Assembly (NCBI GenBank): GCA_023374025.1
Contig: SIJG01000196.1
Coordinates: 62,001-126,000 of the forward strand
DNA from: Heterodera schachtii
Taxonomy: Eukaryota; Nematoda; Chromadorea; Rhabditida; Heteroderidae
Length of the DNA stretch: 64,000 bases
Direction: 5' to 3'
The notes under the pieces were generated by a model. It had not been told where the DNA came from, did not search any database, and saw nothing but the letters and a program-made list of their open reading frames with translations. Below are positions 11,869 through 24,700 of the stretch, one piece after another. How positions within the stretch are numbered: position 1 is the first letter of the stretch; each line of letters starts with the position of its first letter. The translations under genes and the position numbers were made by a program.

Positions 11869-14800
11869 TGAAAAGAATCACTAAATAAGAAATGAAAGCT
11901 TTATAATTACAATTAAATATATAATGAAAACTTAATTTGAAAAATCTCATTAGTTCAAAAATTTTAATTTATTAAAATTATTTATTTATCTTCTCTATTA
12001 TGAATAATCAAGCTGCGGATTTTAAAAAATAACTTAATTAGTCAAAATAAATATAAAAACAAATTTAGGAAATTAAAATTTAATAAATTACTATTGACAT
12101 TTCACCATTTAAGAATATTAAATAAAGAATAATGATGATAAAATGCTGCTAATCGACCTCATTGTTTGAACAAATTTAAAATTAGATTATCATAACTATA
12201 AATATCAAATGCAACAATGTATACAAATGGATTAATAAAAAAACGGCAGCCTTGGAAATAAAGATATTTTGAAAAAATGTTAAAAATAATATTTTAAAAT
12301 ACAGCTGACAAATACTAACCAATAATCATCTAATAAAATAAATAAAGCAAATTACTAAAAAACAAATAAAAATTATTTTTTATTATTAAACAATTTTAAA
12401 TTTCTTTAAGCTATAAAATAAATAAAAAATATAAATTATTTTAAACTTCTAATAATATTTTAAAAAATTTTGTATGAAAACAAATAAATAAATATTTTAT
12501 TATTTATTCAACAAAAATATAGAACAATGTAATGAAAAATTAAATATACAAACATTATTCTAGCTAGTTAAATGACCAAATGATCTTCCTGCGCAATCTG
12601 ATGCAACTTCAAATCAGACAACAAGAATAATTGATAAACATATGATAATATAAATTTTGCTACAATAATTGATAAAACATATGATAAAATAAATTTTGCT
12701 ACAGATTATTATAATAAATAATAATTTTTATAAAATGGAAAATTTTTTTAATTTGTTAAAAATTTTGTGCATAGAAAAAAATTAAATATTGCATAGTCAT
12801 AATTATTATAGTTTATATAAATTTATTTTTTAAGGACGCATAAAGAATGTGATCGAATTTGATGGGTGTAAATAATTTTGAAACCCAAATTTTAAAATGT
12901 TTTAAAATTGAAAAAAACGATCAAATATTTAACTGTAATTTATCATTAAAAGAGATATTTGCTAATATTAATATATAATTGCATTGAAATGGCTCAAATC
13001 AATTCATGCTACATCTTATCAATAAAATTGAAAAAAAAATATCAAAAAATCTTATAGGATACATATTTATTTATTTGCATTATTTAAAAGATTAAAAATA
13101 TAAAAGGTGTGTTGGTCAACATGCGCAGTTCCGATCACAATAAAGTAATTAAATAATAATAAAATTAATATGTGCTAAAAAATTATTTATAACAAGGTTT
13201 AGAAATCTAAAAATGTCAAATGTAATTGTTTAGTTGGAATCATTAAAAAATTGAACAAATTATTTGAAGCATTTTTTAATAAAGTAAAATTAATTAAAAA
13301 TCGAATTCTTATGAGTTAAACAATATTAAAGGCAATTTTAATTTAATAAATATATATATATTTAAATTATAAATTAAAATATTATACATAGAGACATAGA
13401 TAGAGATATTGATGATGTTTGTTATATTCATTCAGCTCACTGATAGACCAAAAATTTATTGTTAATTAATTTTAAATAAAAATTTTAAAGTTTAATTAAA
13501 CTGTTTAAAAAAATAAATCCCAAAGGAAAGTAATTTGTATAATAATAAATTAAATTTTAAAGTAATTTAAAAAACAATATAACTAAACCGAGAACAAATG
13601 GTATATCAATCAAGTGTAATAAATAATAAAAGACTAAATAAATTTACAATTTTAACTTTATTAATTTTGTAAATTCAATTGGAGAATATAATTACGAGGA
13701 CCTAAATTTATTGGCAACAAAATGTCAGTGATGCCATTAATCACCAAGAGAGATTATTTGCTAACTATTATTATATAATTGCATAAATTTAATAAAAATT
13801 TATTAAAATATTATTAAAAAAGATTTTAACTAAAATTTTTTCAACTTAAATAATCCTGTTAGCTGTAAAAATTAAAAACTTGACAAAAACAATAAATTAT
13901 ATTATGTGTTGTTGTTGTTAATAATTGAAGAATATAATTAACAAAATTATTTAAAAATAATTTACCCTTTAAATAAATTGAACTACTAAATTCTTTTTTG
14001 TTATAGTTTTGGTAAGAATTTGTTGGATTGTGTGGCTTTTTTGTTTAAATTTTTTATTATTTTTAATCTTTGTATTTTATTAAGAGAAATTAGAAATATT
14101 GCCTTATATAAGTAGAAAGTATTTGTGTTGTATTGAGGAAAGGGTTTATTCGGCAAAATTGAAAAATTACAAAAAAAACAACATTTTTTTTATATATCCA
14201 ATTTATTTTGAAAATTATGTAACTATAATTTAAAGTATTATAATTATTATTATAATATTTTTATACAAAATTATTTTCCTTACATTCAATATTTTTAAAA
14301 ATTTATAAATAAATATAATTGTCATTTACTTTTTCAATTTATTTTTTATTTGTTTAAATAAAATTTCATTATTTTATATAAAATTTTTCTGCTATCTATT
14401 TATTCAAAACGACAAATTGATTATAATTTCCACATTACCTTAGAATCTTAGCAATATTACAAATTGTTTTAAAAAAATTTGTTTAAAATATTGCTGAATT
14501 CATTCAAGGAATTAAATTTAACTATATTTAAATTTAAAATGAAATTGAAATAAATTTATGAAATCTAATTAATTTGCTGCAAAAAGTCAAGGTTGTATCG
14601 CATGATTAAATATTTAAATAATTTAATATCTAAACTTAATTGATTATTTTTAATGATAGAAAAAGTGAAAAATAACTAATTAAGTTGCATAATTTCTTAA
14701 TGCAATTAATCTCTTTATTAATTAATTTACTTGCAAATAAAAGTATGAAATAAAGCAAACAGATAATTTTAGGCTTTTTATAAATAAACTATACCGCGAC

Positions 14801-17742
14801 AAAAAGCTATAATAAATTATGAGGACATAGTATTATTTTTAGATATTATAAATAAATGTTAAAAGTAAATAGAAAAGCCTAGGCTAACGTAAGCAATTGC
14901 ACGAGTTGCCTTTTGTATGAGATGTCATGACACCCAATAAAGGTGAAAATATTTGTTTTTGTTCTTTAGTTCTTCCATCTGTTAATAATGTTAGTTAAAT
15001 TATTAATATAAATAAAAAATTTACATTAACATTTTTGTCCAATTCTTAACAGATTTTATTCAGGAAAATTTCCTTTATTTTTATTTTATTTTTAATCAAA
15101 AATTTAATAAATTCTAACGAAATTTGAGGTCCGAAAAAAAAGAGTAGTTTGAATGTTTTCAAAACTATTTTTGTGATTTTTAGGACTATTTCCCTGTTTC
15201 TGCTTATGATTTTGTGATTTCAAAAATTAGAAGAAAATAATTTTTTTTTATAAATTCCAATAAATTAAGAGATTTGATTAACATTTTTAATTTTTTCAGA
15301 ATATTGGAGAGAATTTTCTCAAAATCCAAATATTGTCTTCTATAGAATGATAGAAAAAAAATATTTTGCATGTTTTTTATAACAAATAAATAAATAAATT
15401 GCTTAAAACATGATGAAAATAATAAACTTTTAATACATACAAAAACCCAAAATATGTATAATAAAAAAAAGTCACTGATAAATAAAATTAAAAATGTGGT
15501 TTTATCAAAATTAATTTGTTATTTTCTTAATTTTCAATTTGATATATAATATTTCAAATTAAAAATTATTTGTTTTAAATAATAAAAAGAGTAATAGAAT
15601 AAAAAAGTTTGAATTCAAATTGGGAAAAGATTCAAATTATCTCAGAAATAAAAAAAAAACCATCATTACCAAAACTGAAAAAATAAACATAGAACAATAA
15701 ATACAATAAACTAAACAAGATAATCAGCTATATTGATTAAAGAAAATTAATACAAAAAATTTACAAATAAAAAATGAAAGCAAAAGTTCAATTATTTTAC
15801 TTTAAGAAATTTATTTTTAATTAAAAAATTCGAGGCCAAACAGTTTTTGAACTATTGAGGCTTCAGAACTTCTTATAATTAAAAAATTAACAAACTCCGC
15901 AAAAAATGAATATTCTGTAATTGACTTGTTGTAAGTTTGTTCCCGTATCATTTCACTCATAAAATTTCAACACATTTTCTATAATGAAAATAATTATATA
16001 AATATTCGTCATACAGATATGTATGAACAACAAATTAAAAATAATTAAAACAAAATTACTATTTTATTTAATTACCTGATAAGCAGAATTTAAATAATCA
16101 AAATTTGAACATCTCATATAATTTTTTAAAAAGCAATACTATAAAAAACTGAATATACAAAATTATTCATTTTTCAAATTAACTGGCAAGGAATGCCAAA
16201 ATGAGTAAAAAAAATTTTTTAAAATTTTATTTTAATTAAAGACAATCTTTTTAATCAAAGTGGCTAAATTTTTCTTGTAAAAAAGTTAAATTAAAAATAT
16301 ATTAATTATCAAAATATTACAGTGAAAAAATACAGCCAATTTCCATGTGATTGTTTTTAAATAAATTTAAAAACATTTTAAATACATATAATTAGAAAAA
16401 CCCAACCAAAGATAAAAAAAATTATTAACGAATTAGGCATAATAAAAAATGATCTCTGTGAAATATTTTAAATAAAATTATTTTCATGTTTCAAATAAAA
16501 ATTATTGATTGTTTATTAAGAAAAACATATTTATTTTTAGCAAATTAATTAAAACCAACATTTTTAAACAATAACAACATATTTTTCACAGAACTTTCTA
16601 AATAAACTTCATATTGTGTGCATTAAAACATTTAATTAATGTCATTAATCTTCAAAAAAAAAATTTGTCTGATTTTTTGAAAGTCAATAAATTCTTTCGA
16701 AATTTTAATATGTGACAAGTCTTTATAATATTTACAAAACGTTTCGTATCCTAAAAAGAAACTTACATTTAAAAAATTAGAGATGATAATTCAGAAAAAA
16801 ATGAAAAAGTTTAATAAATGTAAGAAAATAAATCATTATTTTTTGTATAATTTGCATAATAAATAAAGCAATTGTAAATATGTTTAAAAGAAAACTTTTT
16901 TCAACAAACAAATACAATTATACAAATGAAATAAATTCTACCAAATTGACCTTATTTTCTTGTTTATAAAATGAATTTAAATAATATTAATTTTTAAAAA
17001 ATAGGTTCAAAAAATAAAAATTAAATCAAAATTAATATTATCCAATAATCGTAGATTTTGTGTAAAATAAAATAAAAAAAATAAAAATAAATCTTTAATA
17101 AATAAAATTAAAAATTATTATCAATATTATTTAAAATTTTAATTGTGAGACAATAAAGAAAATTTATAAAATTATTCCTTTTTAATGAAACTTTCAATAA
17201 AAATTTTTTTTAATACTATTAAAATTATTTATTGCTATTTTATAAAATATTTTATTATTATTAAGAATTTAAATTAATTTATTATTTTGAATTTAATTTA
17301 AAACGATTATTTGTATCTAGTTATTTAAATATTCTTTATTTTTATTTGATCACATGTACTTTTTCGTTCTTCCGCATGACACCGTATAATTCAATAAGTA
17401 TGATATCTACAAGATATACTTTTCAAAATATTGCAAGCATAATAGGGAATTTGCAGTAAGATGTTAATCATTAATAAAACCAAAAAAAGAAGTCAAAGTT
17501 TAAACATTGAATAAATTAAGAAATTTCAAAAATTAAATTAACCCATTAGTAAATCTATTTTCCAATTTAATCGAAGACTGTGGGATAAAAGAAGCAAATT
17601 CAAAGGCGACAGCCAATAAAAAGGCAAAGAATTAATAATTTAGTGGGGTATACGGTAAAAGAGAGACGGGGCAAGAGAGTGTGGGAAAATAAGGGAAAGG
17701 AGGGCAAGAGAACAAACAATTAGAGATTTTGGTGGAGCATTT
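11869..17742. other. AT-rich non-coding stretch with old dispersed repeats
   Basis: No supported gene. It includes a two-copy tandem repeat at about 12630-12705 (each copy contains AATTGATAAA and AAATTTTGCTACA). A segment at 13580-13790 is repeated inverted near 22190-22390 and directly near 51430-51500. A short GC patch at 14880-14950 (GCACGAGTTGCC) has no assignable function. A purine-rich tract at 17650-17715 (AGAGAGACGGGGCAAGAGAG) precedes the foldback element. Confidence 0.6.
12630..12705. repeat. Two-copy tandem repeat, about 42 bp
   Basis: Two adjacent near-identical units each contain AATAATTGATAAA, CATATGATAA and AAATTTTGCTACA. They differ by one or two bases, so the duplication is fairly recent compared with its surroundings. 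Confidence 0.75.
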
Positions 17743-17750
17743 GTCAAAAA

Positions 17751-18129
17751 CGGTCTACGTCAGTTCGGCCCCAGCACGTTTCGGCCCCACCGGGTTTTCG
17801 CTTATAAATTTTTACTTTGTCATCCAAATCCAACATTGTTGGTATCATTCGAGAGCCCTAAGTGTCCTCTATTAGCCTGCAAATTTTGAAAAATTTTGTA
17901 AAGGTTCAAAAAAATTATGGCCTGAAGAACTCAAAAAACCAGATTTTCCAACTTTTTTGGCCATAAATTTGTTTAAAATTGACAAAATTTTTTGGAAATT
18001 TGCAGGCTAATAGAGCATCTGAAGGGATTTCGAATGATACCAACAATGTTGGATTTGGATGACAAAAAAAAATTATAAGCGAAATCCGGCTGGGGCCGAA
18101 ACGTGCTGGGGCCGAACTGACGGGTTCCG
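17751..18129. mobile_element. Foldback MITE with GTTTCGGCCCC arms
   Basis: A 379-bp element flanked by the perfect 8-bp duplication GTCAAAAA (17743-17750 and 18130-18137). The left end CGGTCTACGTCAGTTCGG and the inverse of the right end CGGAACCCGTCAGTTCGG begin long imperfect inverted arms of about 150 bp. Each arm carries TTCGGCCCCAGCACG, then CATCCAAATCCAACATTGTT and GGTATCATTCGA. The centre contains two inverted versions of GGCCATAAATTT-type sequence. No coding capacity for a transposase. The 8-bp duplication fits hAT-like insertion. Its interior is shared with the elements at 55277-55660 and 61380-61485. Confidence 0.85.
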
Positions 18130-18194
18130 GTCAAAAAACCATCAAATGTAATTGACAGAAAATTATTCATAACTTCACCCAAAATGAACATATT

Positions 18195-18410
18195 TTGAAA
18201 ATATGGAAACCCTCTGATAGCCCTAAGTCTTTTCTATTATTCTGAAAAATTACAAAAAAAAAATATTTCAAAAAAGTTATGATTGAGAAGCAAAAAAAAA
18301 AACCATGTTTTTTTAAACATTTTTGGTAATAACTTTCTTGAAATTAAATGAAACTTTTTGAAATTTGTATGATAATATAAAACAATATTAGGGCTATCGA
18401 ATGATTTAAG
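18195..18410. repeat. Core-only inverted repeat (CATTCGATAG family)
   Basis: Imperfect inverted repeat: TGATAGCCCTAAGTCTTTTC near 18217 is mirrored by AATATTAGGGCTATCGAATG near 18385. Between the arms are AAAAAAGTTATGA and AATAACTTTCTTGAAA. It matches the central core of the neighbouring foldback element but lacks GC-rich terminal words. It is probably a decayed relative or the half-remnant of another insertion. Confidence 0.6.
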
Positions 18411-19712
18411 TTTTACAATTTGTATATTAATTATTTTTTAATTATAATTTTATATAAATATCTAATAATATTTATCTAATTACTTAATAAAAATTTTGTC
18501 TGAAAATTTATTTCCGGAAATGAATAATTGGATAAGTTTTTAAACAAGAAATTTAATTAACCTAATTACGGTCAATTAATTGATATTCTTATTTCTGCAA
18601 ATAGGAAATAGCTTCAATATGAAATGCGTTTTTCTTTTTAAGCAAAGATTTAATATTACCTAATTAATCAAAAAAACAAAAAAAAAAAAAACTCTACAAA
18701 TTCGTACCATCATATTTATATTGAAACCAAATTATTAATATGAATTTCAGATTTATTTTTTTTAACTAATTTTAAAAGATATACAATTAAAAAATATCAA
18801 TATAGGCCAAATCAATATTTAGATAAATAATTTTAACATAAAAAATTCTTGCCAGGAAATTAAATTTATTTTGGTGATGAATTTTTGAGAAAATTTCATT
18901 TCTTAGGGTGTTATATTTCTGAAAATTGTTCGGGTCGGTTTTTAGGGGTGATTAAAAATCGTTTTTATAAGAATTTTCAAAGTAAGATATTGAATTACTA
19001 ATGTTTTTTATTTTACGCGAATATTTTTTCTCTTTTTGTCTAAAATTTATAGTTATAAATTTTTAAAAAATTTAACTCAATTTTTGAGAAATTTTTTTAC
19101 AGTGAAAAGTCAAAAAATTAACTAATTAAAAAAATTTAAAATAGCTAATGAAATAAAAATAGTTAAAATTACTTTTTAATTTTTATCTATTTTTTGATAA
19201 ACATCCAAATGAATTATATAAAATAGTTTTATTTGCAAAATGTATGAAAATTGCTAATAAAATTAAACAAATTTTTAAAAAAAGATAATAAATTTAAAAC
19301 AAAAACTGAAATTAATATGAACTGAATGACAGCAATAAGCTAACCTATGATTTCTATCAATCATTCACCGGAAAGTAAAGAAAATATAAATTATACAATT
19401 ATTTTTTAGAAGAGATAAATAACAATGCAAAAATAAATAGCATAATGTTCATTTAAAATTATTTATTTATTTTAAATTAGACAGAAATAAAAACAAATGG
19501 AATAATAAAAATGCTATAATTCTGATATAATAATTTAATTATTTAATTCAGATAATAAAAAATTAAACAGATTTAAATAATTATGAAAACATGCAAGATT
19601 AACAGATATTGAAAATGAACTTACAGCATAACAAATCTAAACATAATTAACTCTTTAAAATACGGATTTACTTTTGTTAGAAAATAATTCAACCACATTT
19701 GAAAAAGCTTTG
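18411..19712. other. AT-rich non-coding stretch
   Basis: Nothing gene-like. A short GC patch at 18900-18950 contains TCTTAGGGTGTTATATTTC and GTTCGGGTCGG, reminiscent of element ends elsewhere in the window but too short to assign. Confidence 0.6.
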
Positions 19713-19720
19713 ATAATAAT

Positions 19721-20355
19721 TAGGGCTATAAATTATATTCTTTTGCATATTTTTTCTGCACATATGCTATGAAGAAAGGGGCTCAAAAATAGCATTTCTG
19801 CATTAAAATTTTTGATTTGGTGAAGGTTTTTAGTGCATATAAAAGCATATTTCTGGGTTTTTGAGAATAAATGCATATTTTGCCATTTTTGCATTTTTAG
19901 GGCATATTTAGGGCATATTTTGGGCATTTTTTTAGAAATTTTCACAAAAAAATGCAAAAAATTAGAAAAATACACCCCTAAGGATAAACTTTTTGGGAAT
20001 TTTAAAAAATACACTCTCGCCCCACCTACTGGCCGCCGTAGTCGAGTGTGCGGCGGTTTTTTAGCGCAATACTCGATATTCAAGGCTAAACGATTTTCGT
20101 GCATTATATAAGAAGAAAACTTTTTTTCATTTTTTGGTACTGAAATGTTCATTTTCACTGGGACACAGTTGTCCCACTGCTCAGATGGCATTGGTTCGAA
20201 TTTATACCTTGTTTTTTAGACTTAGATGGTCAAGAGCTTTCAAATGATACCAAATTTGTCCGAATTTGACCATTTTAAAGGGTCATAAGCCCCTCTTTTC
20301 GCTCAATTTTTAGAGCATATTTGGGGTATTTTAGTGCATAAAATTTATAGCCCTA
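19721..20355. mobile_element. hAT-like MITE, TAGGGCTATAAATT ends, GCATATTT words
   Basis: A 635-bp element with a perfect 8-bp target duplication ATAATAAT (19713-19720 and 20356-20363). It begins TAGGGCTATAAATTATATTC and ends in the inverse, AAATTTATAGCCCTA. The interior is studded with the word GCATATTT / GGGCATATTT. A small GC block at 20013-20060 contains GCCGCCGTAGTCGAGTG and GTGCGGCGG. Overlapping open frames on both strands at 19733-20191 are non-coding shadows of repeated words. Near 20240 it carries GAGCTTTCAAATGATACC, a version of the shared core. A partial copy of its left end recurs inverted at 43200-43295. Confidence 0.85.
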
Positions 20356-20603
20356 ATAATAATCATAAAGTTTTGTCATTGGTTTTTGTTGCATACATCA
20401 GAGTTATAGAACAAACATTTGTTATATATGTAAAAAATATATAAATGAATGAATTGCAAATGAGTTACTATGAGATAAAAAATTGAAGTAAAAAAATAAA
20501 CATTTATAATTAAAATTATATAATAACAAAAAACAATAAAACAAAAGTTTAAGTGATCATACGTTGTTACTGTTGTAAGGCGTAAACTAGCGGGTGCGGA
20601 AAT

Positions 20604-21344
20604 TAGAGATCGGACTGGTCGGTTTGTTTTCGGTTTTTTCGGTATTTAACCGAAACCGACCGACCGATACATTCAAAAAATCGAAACAATCGACCGACTT
20701 TTATGAAAAATCGGTTGGCCATTTTTTTTAACAAAATTCATTAAAAATTCTTAAAAAATTTCCCCCGGCGGCGCCTATCGGCACCGCCGGCCCCAAAGTT
20801 ATGGCAACGGAACCGAAAAAGCTATGAAAACGTCATTTTTTGATTCGCCATTTTAAAATACTTCCGAAGTAAATAAATGGATGAATGAATTTGATGCATT
20901 TGACATATTTTTATTTAAATTCTAATCGTTTAATTAAATTCTTGATTTATATAATTAAATTTTGCGCGTCTCAAGTGCCTATGTATACAAAATTTCACCC
21001 CAAGGGGCCAAAAAATTCAAAAATTTTCTAAGGGACCTAGCTCGAGATTTTTTAAAGTTTTTTCAACTTATACTAAACAGTTCGATAGCTTCAATAGCTC
21101 TACAATTTTGCTCAGAGGAAATTTTAGCCTTTTCTGTTTATAAAATGGTTTCTTGCATTTTTGAAAAAATAAATAAACAAATTCAAAAAAACCAAAATAA
21201 ACCGAAAATTTTTCTTCGGTTTTACCAACTTCGTTTTTTTCGGTTTTTTAACCAAAACCGTTCGACCGAGAAATTTTTAAATTTTTCGGTATTTTTCCGT
21301 TTTGGTTTTATACCCGTTCGACCAAACCTCTTGTCCGGTCTCTA
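20604..21344. mobile_element. hAT-like MITE, TAGAGAYCGGAC ends, CGGTTTT words
   Basis: A 741-bp element starting TAGAGATCGGAC and ending GTCCGGTCTCTA. Flanks GCGGAAAT (20596-20603) and GCGGGAAC (21345-21352) match at 6 of 8 positions, consistent with an aged 8-bp duplication. The arms repeat TTCGGTTTTTTCGG and ACCGAAACCG. The interior holds one GC hairpin (20765-20790) and one CCTAGCTCGAGA block (about 21030), both shared with unrelated-looking elements. The open frame at 20962-21345 has no family resemblance and ends inside the right arm, so I do not call it a gene. Confidence 0.75.
20765..20790. repeat. GC hairpin module, copy 1 (TATC/GATA loop)
   Basis: A 26-bp near-perfect inverted repeat; on the minus strand CCGGCGGTGCC, loop GATA, GGCGCCGCCGG, with a single G-T pair. 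It is an isolated GC block in an AT-rich element. Confidence 0.85.
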
Positions 21345-21547
21345 GCGGGAACCGTCGGACCTAGGCTGAGAAAAAGCGCTTCGCGCTTCTTGAGCTTCGC
21401 TACCTAGGTAAGCTATAGGGTTGTGAAGAGATTAGGATTTTTTAAAATATTATCATGAATTTTTAGGCCGCTTCGAGGCTTCGAACGGGTGCTTCGCGCC
21501 CGTTTCTAATTTTTTGAGCTTGTAGGCGGGCGCTTCGCGCCCTTTTA
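21345..21547. repeat. CTTCG-loop hairpin cluster 1
   Basis: Several short inverted repeats share the loop CTTCG but have different stems: AAGCG..CGCTT at 21374-21388, GGGTG..CGCCC near 21487-21501 and GGGCG..CGCCC near 21528-21542. A fourth, GGCCG near 21467, is mutated on its 3' side. CCTAGG..CCTAGG flanks part of the cluster (21359, 21413). The same hairpins form a tandem array at 42143-42347. Confidence 0.75.
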
Positions 21548-21713
21548 AGAGGTACAACCACTGGTGGAAGATGTACAACCACGGATAGAAGAGGTACAAC
21601 CACAGGGTAAGACGTACAACAGTGATTAGAAGAAATACAATAATGATTAGAAGAGATTCAACTGTGATTAGAAGCGTTACAACAGTGATTAGAAGAGGTA
21701 CATCTGTTAAATT
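21548..21713. repeat. 21-bp minisatellite, locus 1
   Basis: About eight units of 20-21 bp based on AAGAGGTACAACAGTGATTAG, diverging toward AAGAGGTACAACCACTGGTGG at the left end. It directly follows CTTCG hairpins, and the same pairing of hairpins with this minisatellite recurs at 42.06-42.49 kb. Confidence 0.85.
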
Positions 21714-24700
21714 TTATTTATTGACAATCTAAAAATGTTCTTAATACTCGAATTGTAAATTTAATTTTGCAAATAACTTTTTTAATTTTTATTTATATGT
21801 GCTTTTTGGAATCTTTTGGACTACTATCTATTTGTAATTATTAACCATAATTTTATAATAAATTTATGTTTTCACCGATCAGAAATCAATGTTCTGCGAA
21901 ATGTAGAGAAGCTAATCATCATCAGATTAAAAAAAAATTGCTCATTAGATTCATTATTCAGCTTATTTATTTTACTATTTTTATTATATTTTAATTATGT
22001 GTTTGCAGATGAACTAAATGTTTTAGAATGACGTTATAATTTAAATTTTCTTCTATTTCTTCTTATATGAATGTATACTCACTTCATATTTCAAACAAAT
22101 TATTATTTTACTAAATTTAATATATGTAACGTAGAATATTTGTAGTCATTTACTTTTTTATTGTAGTTATTATCTTTTGCAGATTAAATAATAATAATAT
22201 TTAGCATATAATCTCTCTTGACGATTACGAACAAAGTGGCTTCTCTATTTTTGTGCATTTATAAATTTAGGTCCTCATACTCAATTCAATCCATTTAAAT
22301 TTATAAAAACGAATAAACTTTTAAATTTTATTTGTTTTTATTTATAAATTGCACTTGATTCATATTCCATTTGTTCGCAGTCTTAGTGAGTTTTTTTTTT
22401 TTGCTTTTTGCTTATTTTATTTTTATAATATAAATTTGTTATAAATTTAAAATGAATTTGTAAAATTAATAGTGGTTATTCTAGTTTATCTAAATTAAAA
22501 AGTTTAGTTAAAAGAATTTTTCGAGTAAATGTTTAATGTTTAAAATTTAATTAAAGATAAATTCTTGGTCTATTTGAATTATTACATATATAATTAATTA
22601 TATTTTTATATATTTTTGTGTTTTTTGTGTATAAAGACTTGAATTATTTGTTTTAATTATTTATTTTATTTAATCTCATAAAACTATTGTAGTTTGTATT
22701 TATGTTGACAATTATTTAATTTTAATTATAAATGAATTTTTATTTTCCAGGCTTCAATTCACTAACTTTAATTTGAAAAGTATCGAATAAATGTTTTTAT
22801 TTAAAATTTGAATTACAACAAAATTGTTCTGTTCTCTTTCTGTGAGTTGAATATTGTCACCAACATAACATTATCATTTTTATATATTTGTCTAATATTT
22901 AAATTATATTTATTTTATTAAATATTATAAAAAGATTTTTGCACCTAATAATTTTATTTATTCAAAAATTCGTCAGTTATTATTTATTAATTTTATAAAT
23001 TTATATATTATTAGATTTATTCTGCTTCTGTAAATCGTTTTTTGTAATAATTAATTATTGTTTCCATTTAAATATATCATCTCCAAAATTTATTAGTTCC
23101 AAATGCTAAATTGAAAATAATTTTTTTTAAATTTATTTATTTATTCATAAATTATATAATTTTTTTATCGTTATTTTTGGTCAGATCAACTTTTTCACGA
23201 TATTTCGCTGGAATTTTACTTTTATTTTCTTGTTATATTTTGTTTTTTTTACCTTATAATATTAATTATTGTTTTCTTAATTTGACTAATATTTTAAATT
23301 TAAAATTATATATAATATTTTATTCAACAGAGTTATTAATAATTAATCCAAATCTTAACTATTCGGTTTTTTCAATTAATAAATTAATTAGTTTATTCAA
23401 AAAATACTTCAAATATTTTGTTTTCTTTTTTTTGCAATAAAATTTTGTGCCTTTTTTTGTTACAACTAAAATTTTTTTTCTGTGAGGTGAATATATCACC
23501 AACATAATCATTACTCATTTATATATTTATTTAATTTTTAAAATTTAAATTTATTTTTATATTTAGTTACGATGTTATTCAAAAAATACTTCAAATTTAT
23601 ATATATTCTGCTTCTGTAAATTATTTTTTTTTTGTGTGATTATTAATTATTATTTCATTTATATATATCTCTGATACTTATTAGTTCCAAATGCTCATTT
23701 GAAAACAATCTTGTCTTTTAATTTATCTATTTATTCATATATAATTTTTTTACCAACTTTTTCACGATATTTCACTGAAATTTTTTTTATTTTTTTGCTA
23801 TATTTGTTTTGATTACAAAATAATATTAATTATTGTTAATTTTTATTCTAATGTTATTTTTCTTTTTTCTTTTCCAATTTTTATGGAATATATAATTTAT
23901 TACAATTCTTTGCTGTACTATATATATACTCAGAAAATTGAAGTAATTTGTTTCATTTACTTGAATTCTTTAGGTTAAATTGCGGAATAATCCGTTACAA
24001 TCCTGCTTGTCTTAAGATTTAATTGATTTTATTTTTGTCTTTTCTATTCATATTCTCTTTAATTTCTCTCATGAGGTTTTGAGTCATTAAATAATAGATA
24101 AATTATCAGCCTTTTTAATTAAAATGTGCATTTTTAAAATTTTAGTTAAATAAATGTAATTTTTCATATTCGTTTTCTTTATTTTATTGAATAAAAATAA
24201 ATCATTTTATTTTGAGAGTTTTTGGTGTTTCCTTAAAATTACTTTTAGATTCTTACTAATTTTTATTTGTTTAAATATTCGAAATAAATTTAAAAATTTT
24301 TAACAAATATTCATTATATTGTTCATATTTTTTTTTGATTAGATCATAAATATTTTACATCAAAAATATTATTTTAAAGAATTAATTGTCAAATTTAAAA
24401 AAAAATTTTTTTCATGAGTTTTATTTAAACTTTAATTTATTCTTTTTAAAAGAAACGAAATTATTGCTGTTTTGATTTTTTTAACTATTAAAGATAATTT
24501 ATTAAGCTCTTATTATAGAAATTCTAAGAATTGAAATGCAAAATTAAATTTTTTGCTAAAAAAAATCCGATCTCATTTATAAGAATTAATTAATTGCTGA
24601 AACAGAAATAAGAATTTTATTTGTCCTTTTTAATGCAAGATTTTTTCATTATGTAAGGTAAATTTCGAAATTTTTGGTAGATTTCTTAGAGGGCATTTTC

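Noticed and set aside
19733..20191. 152-codon minus-strand frame
   Set aside because: Lies wholly inside a MITE with intact ends and is opposed by a nearly as long frame on the other strand; made of repeated words.
20962..21345. 127-codon plus-strand frame
   Set aside because: Inside the 20604 element, runs through the word array and has no domain features.
23111..23440. 109-codon hydrophobic frame that could be a membrane protein
   Set aside because: Phe, Ile and Leu content follows from T-rich DNA, and the duplicated segment at 23590-23840 does not keep the frame open.
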